NCBI RefSeq assembly: GCF_009749395.1
Contig: NZ_WBIR01000001.1
Coordinates: forward strand, 496,001-560,000
Source: Agromyces salentinus
Lineage (GTDB): Bacteria > Actinomycetota > Actinomycetes > Actinomycetales > Microbacteriaceae
DNA length: 64,000 nucleotides
Direction of reading: 5' to 3'
Numbering within the stretch: position 1 is the first letter of the stretch; every line of letters begins with the position of its first letter. Shown here one piece after another: positions 51,717-60,000 of this stretch. A program made the translations under genes and the position numbers. The notes below the pieces were generated by a model. That model worked only from the letters and a program-made list of their open reading frames with translations. It made no database searches and was not told the origin of the DNA.

Positions 51717-53282
51717 ATGGACGAACGGGGCGCGTCGGGCGGCATGGCCCGACGCAGCTTCCTGGCGGCGGGCCTCGCCGGAGTACTCGGCGTCGCGCTG
51801 TCGAGCTGCACCTGGGGCGACGAGCCGAGCCCCACGCGCACGGCGACGCCCGGGCCGACCACGGGCCCATCGCCGTCGCCGGTGCCGCGCCCGACGAACA
51901 TGCGGCGCTCGGCCTGGGGCTCCGACCCCTACGCGCGCGGCTCGTTCAGCTTCCCCGAGTTCGGCTCGACCGATGCCATGCGCGAGCGGCTGACGGCTCC
52001 CGTCGCCGATCGCCTCGTGTTCGCCGGCGAAGCCACGTCGACGGCCGCGCCCGGCACGCTCGACGGCGCGCGGCGATCCGGGCTCCGTGCCGCCGCCGAC
52101 CTCGCGGCCCTCGCGGAACCGGGCGAGCGGGTCGCCGTCATCGGGGCGGGCATGGCCGGCCTCACCGCCGCCCGCCGCCTCGCCGACGACGGGTACGAGG
52201 TGCTCGTCATCGAGGCGCGCGACCGCATCGGCGGTCGGGTCCAGTCGATCGCCGACGATGCCCTCGGCGGCACCGCGGAGCTCGGCACGTGGTTCCTCTC
52301 CGACGACGACGAGCTGCTCGGCGAGCTCGCCGGGGCATCCGTCACGACGGCCCCCGTGGGCGGGGTGGCCGTCGTGCACCGCATCGACGGCACGCCGGTG
52401 CCCGCCTCCACGATCGGCGTCGACGCCCTCGAGCGGGCGCACGTCTGGGCGCAGGAGCGCCCCCACGACGTCGCCGTCGCGACGGCCCTGCTCGGTTCGG
52501 GGGGGATCCCGGCGTCCGAGGCCGACGGAGCCGATGGCGTGAGCCCCGCCGACTGGCTGAGGCACGCCCTCACGAGCGGCCTGCAACCGGTCACCGGCGC
52601 CGCACCCACGGTCGTCTCCGCGCAGCAGTTCGACCCGTCCAAACGCCTGGCTCTGTTCGCGGCCGCCGGCGGCGACCCGTTCGCCGGCCTGCGCCTGCCC
52701 TCCGAGCCGATCGCCGACGTGTTCACCCCGCTCGCCGAGGGCCTCGACCTGGTGCTCTCGAGCGCCGTGACCCGCATCGCCTACGACGACGAGCGGGTCA
52801 GTCTCCGCCTCGACACGGGCGAGTCGCTCAACGTCGACCGCGCGATCGTGACGCTGCCGCTCGGCGTGCTGAAGACCGACCAGGTGCGCTTCGAGCCGGC
52901 GCTCCCCCGACCTCAGCAGCAGGCCATCGCACAGCTCGGCATGGGCGTCCTCGACGTGGTCTGGCTCGCCTTCGACGAGCCCTTCTGGCGATCCGGGACG
53001 ACGGACGCCACGGGCGCGGGTGCCACGGGCGACGCGGATGCCACGGGCGACGCGCAGCCCGCAGACCCCGCCGCGCCCGCGGCATCCGTGCTCACCGTGG
53101 TCGGGGGGTTCCCGACGGTCGCCCTGTGGGTCGACGCCGGGGTCGCCACCGGAAGCGGCGACCCGGTGCTCGTGGGCTTCATCGCCGCATCGCAGGCGAC
53201 GCGACTCGAGCAGCTGTCGGACCAGGACTTCCTGTCGGCCGTGCTCGTCGATCTCGAGCCCTTCGCCACAGCCACCGGTTGA
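51717..53282 (+). CDS. Tat-exported flavin amine oxidase with circularly permuted domain order
   Basis: 521 residues. The N-terminus has a Tat motif (RRSFLAAGLAG) and lipobox LSSC, so it is an exported lipoprotein. After a Pro/Thr linker, residues about 62-135 carry the segment that normally ENDS this family: AWGSDPYARGSFSF, RLVFAGEATS and GTLDGARRSGLRAA. Only then comes the segment that normally begins it: VAVIGAGMAGLTAARRLADD, VIEARDRIGGRV. The middle of the fold (LPLGVLKTDQVRFEPALP, LGMGVLDVVWLAFDEPFW) follows. The protein stops (LVDLEPFATATG) exactly where the canonical chain would continue into the first segment. Every piece is present once. A low-complexity Ala/Thr/Gly/Asp insert lies near residues 425-455. 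It probably oxidises amines outside the membrane. Confidence 0.85.
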   Translation: MDERGASGGMARRSFLAAGLAGVLGVALSSCTWGDEPSPTRTATPGPTTGPSPSPVPRPTNMRRSAWGSDPYARGSFSFPEFGSTDAMRERLTAPVADRLVFAGEATSTAAPGTLDGARRSGLRAAADLAALAEPGERVAVIGAGMAGLTAARRLADDGYEVLVIEARDRIGGRVQSIADDALGGTAELGTWFLSDDDELLGELAGASVTTAPVGGVAVVHRIDGTPVPASTIGVDALERAHVWAQERPHDVAVATALLGSGGIPASEADGADGVSPADWLRHALTSGLQPVTGAAPTVVSAQQFDPSKRLALFAAAGGDPFAGLRLPSEPIADVFTPLAEGLDLVLSSAVTRIAYDDERVSLRLDTGESLNVDRAIVTLPLGVLKTDQVRFEPALPRPQQQAIAQLGMGVLDVVWLAFDEPFWRSGTTDATGAGATGDADATGDAQPADPAAPAASVLTVVGGFPTVALWVDAGVATGSGDPVLVGFIAASQATRLEQLSDQDFLSAVLVDLEPFATATG

Positions 53283-53931
53283 CGGCGACGAGCGTCGAGG
53301 TCAGCGCGAGGAAGATCAGCACGACGATCGCGCAGGACACGACGACGCCGAGCGTGCTGCCGACCTGCGCCTCGTCGAGGAAGAAGTACGGGTACCAGCC
53401 GACGTCCGCGCCGCGGATGAGCGTGTAGACGAGCCACACCGACGGGAACACGAGCACCCACCCGATAGTCGGCCACGGCACCCTCGGGTTCACGGCGATG
53501 ACGCTGTCCGTCGTCCAGGCGACGAGCGCGAGGGCGGGCACCACGAAGTGCAGCAGCGTGTCCGACCACGGGACGTCGACGCGGTAGCCGTGCGAGGAGG
53601 ATTCCGCGACGATGACGGCGAACACGAGGCCCGAGAGCACGACGTACACGGTCGCCATCGTGCGGAGGACGCCCAGCCACGCCGGGTCGCGCGGCGCCCG
53701 CAGGGCGTAGACGGCCGCGATCGTCAGAGTCACGACGGCGATGAACGCCGACTGGATGGTGAAGTAGCTGAAGAAGTTCGAGACGGCGAAGCTGCGGAAG
53801 CCGAGCACGTACCGGAGGTTGCCCGCCAGGGCGACGAGCTCGAGCACCACGATGCCCAGCCGGAACGTGCCGAGGGCCATCCGGGCCCGCCTCGTCCGGG
53901 CCTCTGGCGAGGGTCCGGTGGCAGCGGGCAT
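53179..53931 (-). CDS. Pr6Pr family integral membrane protein, second copy
   Basis: 250 residues, six or seven hydrophobic helices. It shares landmarks with the copy at 22.4-23.1 kb: SNFFSYFTIQSAFIAVV, WSDTLLHFVVPALALVAW, WLVYTLIRGADVGWYPYFFL. Its roughly 30-residue basic C-terminal tail is encoded on DNA shared with the last 104 nt of the convergent amine oxidase gene, an unusually long tail-to-tail overlap. Function in bacteria unknown. Confidence 0.83.
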   Translation of the reverse strand: MPAATGPSPEARTRRARMALGTFRLGIVVLELVALAGNLRYVLGFRSFAVSNFFSYFTIQSAFIAVVTLTIAAVYALRAPRDPAWLGVLRTMATVYVVLSGLVFAVIVAESSSHGYRVDVPWSDTLLHFVVPALALVAWTTDSVIAVNPRVPWPTIGWVLVFPSVWLVYTLIRGADVGWYPYFFLDEAQVGSTLGVVVSCAIVVLIFLALTSTLVAVNRWLWRRARDRRARPTGSPGPTAARVASPAMRR

Positions 53932-53956
53932 GCCTCAACGCTACGCCAGCGACCCG

Positions 53957-54814
53957 TCAGTCCAGTGGACGCAGGATCCGGTCGAGGAAGCGCCGGGTGC
54001 GCTCCTCCGCCGGATTCGTGAAGATGTCCTTCGGCGCTCCCCGCTCGACGACGACCCCGCCGTCCATGAACAGCACCTCGTCGGCGACCTGCCTGGCGAA
54101 GCCCAGCTCATGGGTCACGACGACCATCGTCCAGCCCTCGTCGGCGAGCTCCTTGATGACCTTCAGCACCTCGCCGACCAGCTCCGGGTCGAGGGCGCTC
54201 GTCGGCTCGTCGAAGAGCAGCAGGTCGGGCCTCAGTGCGAGCGCGCGCACGATGCCCACGCGCTGCTGCTGCCCGCCCGAGAGCGCGAACGGATACGCGT
54301 CGCGCTTGTCAGACAGGCCGACGCGCTCGAGCAGCGCCTCGGCGTCGGCGATCGCCCTGGCCCTCGGCACGCGCTGCACGCGCACCGGACCCTCGATGAC
54401 GTTCTCGAGCACGGTCATGTGGGGGAAGAGGTTGTGCTGCTGGAACACCATCGCCGAGCGGTCGCGCATCGCGACCCGCCCCTGCTTCGTGATGCCGGCG
54501 GCGAAGTCGAGCTCGGGCCCGCCGTCGAAGTCGAGCACGCCGCTGTCGGGCGTCTCGAGCCCGTTCAGCGAGCGCAGCACGGTCGTCTTGCCCGAGCCGC
54601 TCGGCCCGATCAGCACGACGACCTCGCCGCGACGCACCTCGAGGTCGATCGAGCGCAGCACCTCGTTCTCCCCGAAGGACTTGCGGATGCCGCGCGCCGT
54701 CAGCAGCACGGCGTCGTCGGGCGTCGCCCCGGGCGCCAGCGGGTCGCCGGCGGCCGGGCGCCGGCCCGCGGCATCCGATCGGGTGGGGTCCTGTTCGAAC
54801 TCAGACGGCGACAT
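53957..54814 (-). CDS. Polar amino acid ABC transporter ATP-binding protein
   Basis: 285 residues. Walker [11 protein letters not shown]-loop [16 protein letters not shown], signature LSGGQQQR, Walker [13 protein letters not shown] and H-loop VVTHELGFA are all intact; PAAT/GlnQ subfamily. A 40-residue Ala/Pro-rich N-terminal extension precedes the domain. Start chosen at MSPSEFEQD; it overlaps the permease gene by 14 nt. Third gene of the receptor-permease-ATPase operon. Confidence 0.95.
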   Translation of the reverse strand: MSPSEFEQDPTRSDAAGRRPAAGDPLAPGATPDDAVLLTARGIRKSFGENEVLRSIDLEVRRGEVVVLIGPSGSGKTTVLRSLNGLETPDSGVLDFDGGPELDFAAGITKQGRVAMRDRSAMVFQQHNLFPHMTVLENVIEGPVRVQRVPRARAIADAEALLERVGLSDKRDAYPFALSGGQQQRVGIVRALALRPDLLLFDEPTSALDPELVGEVLKVIKELADEGWTMVVVTHELGFARQVADEVLFMDGGVVVERGAPKDIFTNPAEERTRRFLDRILRPLD

Positions 54815-55469
54815 AGCGATCCAGTCTCCTCTCGAGCGCGCTCTGGCCACTCGACAGCACGAGGCAGAACAGCCAGTAGATCAGCGCCGCCTCGAGGTAG
54901 ATGAGCATGAACTCCTGGCTGAACGCCGCGATCTCCTCGGACACCCGGAACAGCTCGGTGACGAGGATGAGCGACGCCAGCGACGTGTCCTTCACGAGCG
55001 AGATGAACGTGTTCGACAGGGGCGGCACCGAGACGCGGGCGGCCTGCGGCAGGATGATGCGCCGCAGCGTGGTGCCGGAGGACATGCCGATCGTGTACCC
55101 GGCCTCCCACTGCCCCTTGGGCACCGAGAGGATGGCGGCCCGGATGATCTCGGCGGCGTACCCGCCCACGTTGAGCGAGAACGCGATGATCGCACTCGGC
55201 CACGGGTCGAGCACGATGCCCACCGCGGGCATGCCGTAGAAGATCACGAACAGCTGCACGAGCAGCGGCGTGCCCCGGATGACGGAGACGTAGAACCGCG
55301 CGACGCCCGAGAGCACGCGGTTCTTCGAGATCCGCATGAGTGCCACGACGAGCGCGAGGACGATGCCGATCGCGAACGAGGCGAGCGCGAGCGGGATGGT
55401 CCCGCCCAGCCCGCCCCAGACGATCGGCCAGAAGGAGTCGAGGAACAGCTGCCAGCCCGAGGAATCCAC
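54801..55469 (-). CDS. Polar amino acid ABC transporter permease
   Basis: 222 residues, five transmembrane helices. The N-terminal HisM/TcyB-type signature ([20 protein letters not shown]) and the EAA loop ([22 protein letters not shown]) are clear. It is a single permease, presumably homodimeric, as in cystine or glutamine-type importers. Between the receptor (33-nt gap) and ATPase genes. Confidence 0.95.
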   Translation of the reverse strand: MDSSGWQLFLDSFWPIVWGGLGGTIPLALASFAIGIVLALVVALMRISKNRVLSGVARFYVSVIRGTPLLVQLFVIFYGMPAVGIVLDPWPSAIIAFSLNVGGYAAEIIRAAILSVPKGQWEAGYTIGMSSGTTLRRIILPQAARVSVPPLSNTFISLVKDTSLASLILVTELFRVSEEIAAFSQEFMLIYLEAALIYWLFCLVLSSGQSALERRLDRYVAV

Positions 55470-55502
55470 GTCGGCCTCCCTTCGAGGTCGTGTGGTGCGA
55501 GG

Positions 55503-56309
55503 CTACTCGGAGACGTCGGCGCCGAAGTACTTCTCGCCGATCTCGGCGAGGGTGCCGTCGGCGCGGAGGGTCTCGAGGGCCTCGTCGACGGCCTTCACGA
55601 GGGCCGTCTTGTCCTTCGCGAACGCGAGGGCGCTCTGGGTCGGGTCGGTCTCGGCGACGACCTCGAGCTTCGCGTCGGGGTTCTCCTTGACGTAGTCGAG
55701 GTAGGTCAGCTCGTCGTTCACGGTGGCGTCGACCCGGCCCTGCTCGAGGAGCGCGACGGCCTGGGCCCAGCCCTCGACGGCCTCGACGTTCGCACCGGCG
55801 TCGACCGCGAGCTGGTAGAAGTTGCTCGTCAGGGACTGCGCGGTGGTCTTGCCGGCGAGGTCCTCGAAGCTCGAGATCGACGTGTCGCCCTCGTTGACGA
55901 CGACGACGCTCGGCGACACCGTGTACGGCGAGCTGAAGAGGTACTTCTCCTCGCGCTCGGGGTTGATCGAGACCTGGTTCGCGATGACGTCGGAGCGACC
56001 CGACTCGAGGCCCGCGAAGATCGCGTCCCACTGGGTCTCCTGGAACTCGATCTCGAGGCCCAGCTCGTCGGCGACGGCCTCGGCGATCTCGACATCGTAG
56101 CCGACCAGGTCGCCCGAGCCCTCGTCGTGGTACGTGAAGGGACGGTACGTGCCCTCGGTCGCGACGGTCAGGGTGCCGGCCTTCACCAGCCCGTACTCGT
56201 CGCCGGATGCGTCGTCGGTCGCGGCCGGCGTGCTGCTCGAGCAGGCGGCGAGGGCGAGGACGGCGGCGGATGCGGCGGCGAGGCCGAGGAGGGTGCGGGT
56301 TCGTGACAT
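55503..56309 (-). CDS. Polar amino acid ABC transporter substrate-binding lipoprotein
   Basis: 268 residues. Lipobox LAAC after a short signal peptide. The SBP family 3 fold is clear: LTVATEGTYRPFTYHDEGSG, LVGYDVEIAEAVADELG, and the ligand-binding ISINPEREEKYLFS type segment (QVSINPEREEKYLFSSPY). The sequence is close to the cystine-binding TcyA/FliY type (GYDVEIAEAVADEL, WDAIFAGLESGRSDVIANQV), so cystine or a related amino acid is the best guess. First gene of the operon. Confidence 0.94.
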   Translation of the reverse strand: MSRTRTLLGLAAASAAVLALAACSSSTPAATDDASGDEYGLVKAGTLTVATEGTYRPFTYHDEGSGDLVGYDVEIAEAVADELGLEIEFQETQWDAIFAGLESGRSDVIANQVSINPEREEKYLFSSPYTVSPSVVVVNEGDTSISSFEDLAGKTTAQSLTSNFYQLAVDAGANVEAVEGWAQAVALLEQGRVDATVNDELTYLDYVKENPDAKLEVVAETDPTQSALAFAKDKTALVKAVDEALETLRADGTLAEIGEKYFGADVSE

Positions 56310-56622
56310 GCGGGTGGAGCTCCGTTCGAGACGTACTGGCGTTGTGGGCCGGCGTTGCGGATGGCGGCCGGGCGTGTGATCGCGCCCGGGAGGTGTCGAG
56401 TCCATCACGCGGGCGCCCCGAGGTGAAACCGCGTGACCTCGCGTTGCATTCCCATTCCGTGCGTGCGGGGGCCGCCGTGGACATGCGCCTCGCGGAATAC
56501 ACGCAAACGGAGGTGCGGCGCAACCCCTCCTCCCGCGAAATCGCGCGCCGATAGTGTTCAGGACCGACGGAACCCCCTCCGTCGCCCCGGTGCCCCCCTG
56601 CACCATCACCCGAAGGGATCCC
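56310..56622. other. Intergenic region between amino-acid transporter operon and small membrane gene
   Basis: About 310 nt between divergent genes. It should hold the promoters of both. I see only weak features: GTGAT and ATCAC half-sites about 24 nt apart near 56380-56415, and a short A+T-richer patch near 56540. I find no riboswitch, T-box or small ORF I would defend. Confidence 0.5.
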
Positions 56623-56952
56623 ATGATCACCCTGACCTGGCTCCTGCTCATCGCGCTCATCGGCGGCGTGCTCGCCCTCATCGACGGCATCTGGCGCATC
56701 CGCGCCCGCGGCGGCTCGACCGTCGTCGGCGTCATCGAGGTCATCGTCGCCGCGCTGTTCCTGCTCTCGTTCTTCGTGCCCGGCATCCCGTGGGGCTCGC
56801 TGGTGCTCGGCGTCGCCACGATCATCGCGCTCGTCGTCGCGCTGTTCGCCGGCGGTCGCACCGGTCGCGGCGTGACCGTCGCCGCACTCGTCGTGCTGGC
56901 CGTCTGGGTCGTGCTCGTCAACCAGTGGCTCGTGATCCCCGGCGTCAACTGA
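56623..56952 (+). CDS. Small integral membrane protein
   Basis: 109 residues, four hydrophobic helices separated by short basic or Gly-rich turns (ALIDGIWRIRARGG, FAGGRTGRG). No cysteines and no known family motif. AAGGGAT precedes the ATG. Ended by a strong UUCG hairpin. Similar short proteins are common hypotheticals in Microbacteriaceae. Confidence 0.75.
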   Translation: MITLTWLLLIALIGGVLALIDGIWRIRARGGSTVVGVIEVIVAALFLLSFFVPGIPWGSLVLGVATIIALVVALFAGGRTGRGVTVAALVVLAVWVVLVNQWLVIPGVN

Positions 56953-56970
56953 CCCCGGCCACGCACGCGG

Positions 56971-57000
56971 AGGGCGCCCCGGCTTCGGCCGGGGCGCCCT
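56971..57000. terminator. Strong terminator with UUCG tetraloop
   Basis: A perfect 13-bp stem (56971-56983 with 56988-57000) around TTCG, followed by TCGTCGTCTC. It lies between convergent genes and can serve both. Confidence 0.85.
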
Positions 57001-57022
57001 TCGTCGTCTCGCCCCGTCGTCC

Positions 57023-60000
57023 CTAATGCTTCTTGCCCGGGCAGTCCCATCCGTTCCCCACGTCGAACGGGAGGCCCTGAAGCACGTCGGGGAGCACGGG
57101 CTTCCCGACATGTGGAGTGCACGCGTTCGCTGACGCCCTCACGATGACCCGCATCGTGACCGTCGGCGATGCGAGCTCTTCCGAGGACTCCATGTCGAGC
57201 ACCGGGATTCCCTCGGCATCGAAGTGGACCCGACGAACGAACATGTCGCGCCCGACCGTGTACTCGCCGAAGCCCGCGTCGGTCTTCGCGTGGAAGACGT
57301 GGACGATGTTGCCGTCCTCGTCCTCCGACCACATGCCGTGCCCGGTGCCGAGCTGCCACTCGCCCTCGAACTCGCCCGACTTCAGCAGCGGGTAGTTGAG
57401 CTTCTTCCAGGATGCGGGATCGAGGAGGTCCGCCCCAGAGGCCGGCGCGACCGCGAGTCCCGTGGCGTAGGTGTAGCCCACCTGCGAGCCCGCATACGTC
57501 ATGAGCAGCTTCCCATCGCGCGAGAGCACGTTCGGACCCTCGGCGCAGGAGTTGTCCCAGGCGTACTCCGGAGAGACGATCCGCACGGGATCACTCGTCA
57601 CGCGGTTCGGGTGCGCGGGGTCGAGGGTCGCGATGTACGTCGAGCAGTTCGACTGCCAGGCGTAGTACGACTGCCCCGCCGCATCCTCGAAGTAGGTCAT
57701 GTCGAGCGAGATCTGGTTGCTCGCCGGCACATCCGTGTTCAGGTTGGTGGTCCCGTCGGCGCGGAGGACCCACTCGGGCTTCGACCAGTTCGCCGGATCG
57801 GCGGGGTCGAGGTCGTCGCCGGCCTCATCCTGCTGCAGTTGCATGATCGACGCGCGACCCGTGATGTAGTCCGGCGCGCCGTTCTTGTCGTAGCAGGGCA
57901 TGAACAGGATCGACAGCTTGCCACCGATCACCTGGAACTCAGGCGCCCAGAAGCAGCCGGTCATCGCCTTCCCCTGCGCGTCGAGGTCGCCCTTCTTCAG
58001 CAGATGGATCTCATCCGCCTGCGGATCGTTCGGGTCGGGCTGCGCAGCGTCGGCGAGCTCGGTGAGCGTGTCTCCGATCCTGACCGGCATGAACGCGTTG
58101 CCGTACTGGTCGACATGTCGCTCGTTCAGGTCGTTCGTCGCGATCATCAGGTACTTCGTCTGACCGTTCCAGTCGTACGTGAACGCCGAGGGGTCGGCGC
58201 GCTCCACCGCGAACGGCTTCGGGTACGTCGTCTGCTTGACCGTGCCCGTGACCGTGTACGTGCCCGGCTTCTTCAGGTTGAGGTCGCTGAGATCCCAGTC
58301 GGAGATCGGCAGCTTCGCGATCGAGCCGTCGGAGTAGTCGAGCGTCACCTGCTCCGGCAGCCCGAGCTCATCGATCGGCGTCTTCTTGACCACGGTCAGG
58401 TCTTCGAACTCCTGGTACCCCGTGTTCGTGATCCGTCCGAGGCGATTCTCGAGCCGGTCTGCGACGCGCTCGGCAATGGTCAGCACGGTGCCCGATGCGA
58501 AGTCCTCGATCTCGAGGTCGGTCACGCGGTGCGAACCGGTGGCCCGGCCTGACGCAGACTCGCCGCCGGCTCCCCCGCCTGCGCCGGCCACGGCCGCCGC
58601 GAGGTCGCTGAAGACCTGGTGCCGGCCTGCGCCCGAGTCCGTCGTCCACGACACGACGTAGGCGTCGCTCGACGCGTCGTACACGGCGGTCGGAACGTTG
58701 ACCCCTCCGGCCTCGTCGAGCGTGAGCAGGCCCAGTTCGGTGTAGTCGAGCAGGTCTGTCGTGGTCGCCACGAGCACCTGGTTCGCCTGCGTGCCGTCGT
58801 CGGCGCCACCGCGCCGCACTCGCGTGCTCACCACGCCATAGCCCTCGTCACCGCGCAGCTGGAACACTGCGGGATCGGTGAGGCTGCGGGTGTAGGTGTT
58901 CGGATTCGGCCCGGTCTTGGGAACGGCTTCGGAGGTCTTCGGGAAGAACACGCCGTAGTTCTCGTTGAGCGGCGTCCACTCGTCCGCGGCTGACGACGGG
59001 TCGCTCCGCACCGCGAGGTGCATGCTGAGCGCGACGTCGGCGTTGTTCGCTTCGAACTCGCTCGTCGGCGTGCGGTGGTACCCCGCGATGTCCCGCGCCC
59101 CCGACGCAGGCAGCACCCGAACGGTGAAGGTCTTGTCGACGGTGGTCTGCGGCGCGGAGTCCCGTGCGACCGTGACCGTCACCTCGGCATCGGCCGCCGT
59201 GCTGCCGTCGAGCACGAGCGCGCCGTCGTCGAGGGATGCGCCACCGGTCGCGGAGACGGGGGTGACGATGATGCCCTTCGGCGCCGCGGGCAGCTTGGTG
59301 CCCGAACGCAGCAGCGGCGGGATCACGTAGCGCTCGGCCGCCGTCTCCGCCTGCTCCTCGGCGGTGGCGCTCGTGGGCAGCACCGTGACCATGGTCTTCC
59401 GCTCGGCGGTGAGACCGCGGAAGGTGTAGCTCGCCGTCAATTCGACGGCGACGGGCTCCGCGCCTGCGTCGGGCTGGGTGACCGTGCCGTCGGCGTCGAT
59501 CACGGAGGGCTCGCTCGACGCCCAGGCGACGCTGCCGCCCGCCGTCGGGAGGGCGACGTAGTCGCTGTCGATCTCCCCCTCGGGCACGGTCAGCCCGTCG
59601 ACCTTCGCCTGGGCGACGGCCTGGAGCTCGTCGTCGTGCAGCAGCGCATCCCGGTCGCTGATCTCGCGCACCTCGTCGGCGTCCATCGCCCGGTCGTACA
59701 CCCGGAAGGTGGCGATCTCACCCTGGAACAGCGGGTCGGGCCACGGCGACTTGCCGATGGTGTTCATCGTCTGGTCGGCGATGTCCTTCGGTTCGAGCGT
59801 CGTCGCGGCTTTCGCCACCAGTTCGCCGTCGAAGTACAGGAGCAGTTCGTCGGTCGCCCCGTCGATGGTCGTCGTGACCGACGTCCACCGGTCGAAGTCG
59901 ATGTCGCCGCTCGTGGCCGCGATCGCCTCCGCGCTGCCGTTCCTGATGTCGGCGCGGGGCGGGAACACCTCGTCATCGCGCAGGCCGACGAAGAAGTAGT

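Noticed and set aside
51717..53282. Amine oxidase as a pseudogene or fusion of two fragments
   Set aside because: No internal stop or frame break, each canonical segment present once, intact Tat/lipobox leader, and the breakpoints meet exactly at the canonical termini; permutation explains it better.
56310..56622. Riboswitch or T-box leader upstream of the amino-acid transporter
   Set aside because: I found no conserved core (no T-box sequence, no SAM-type K-turn pattern) and no long U-tract terminator.
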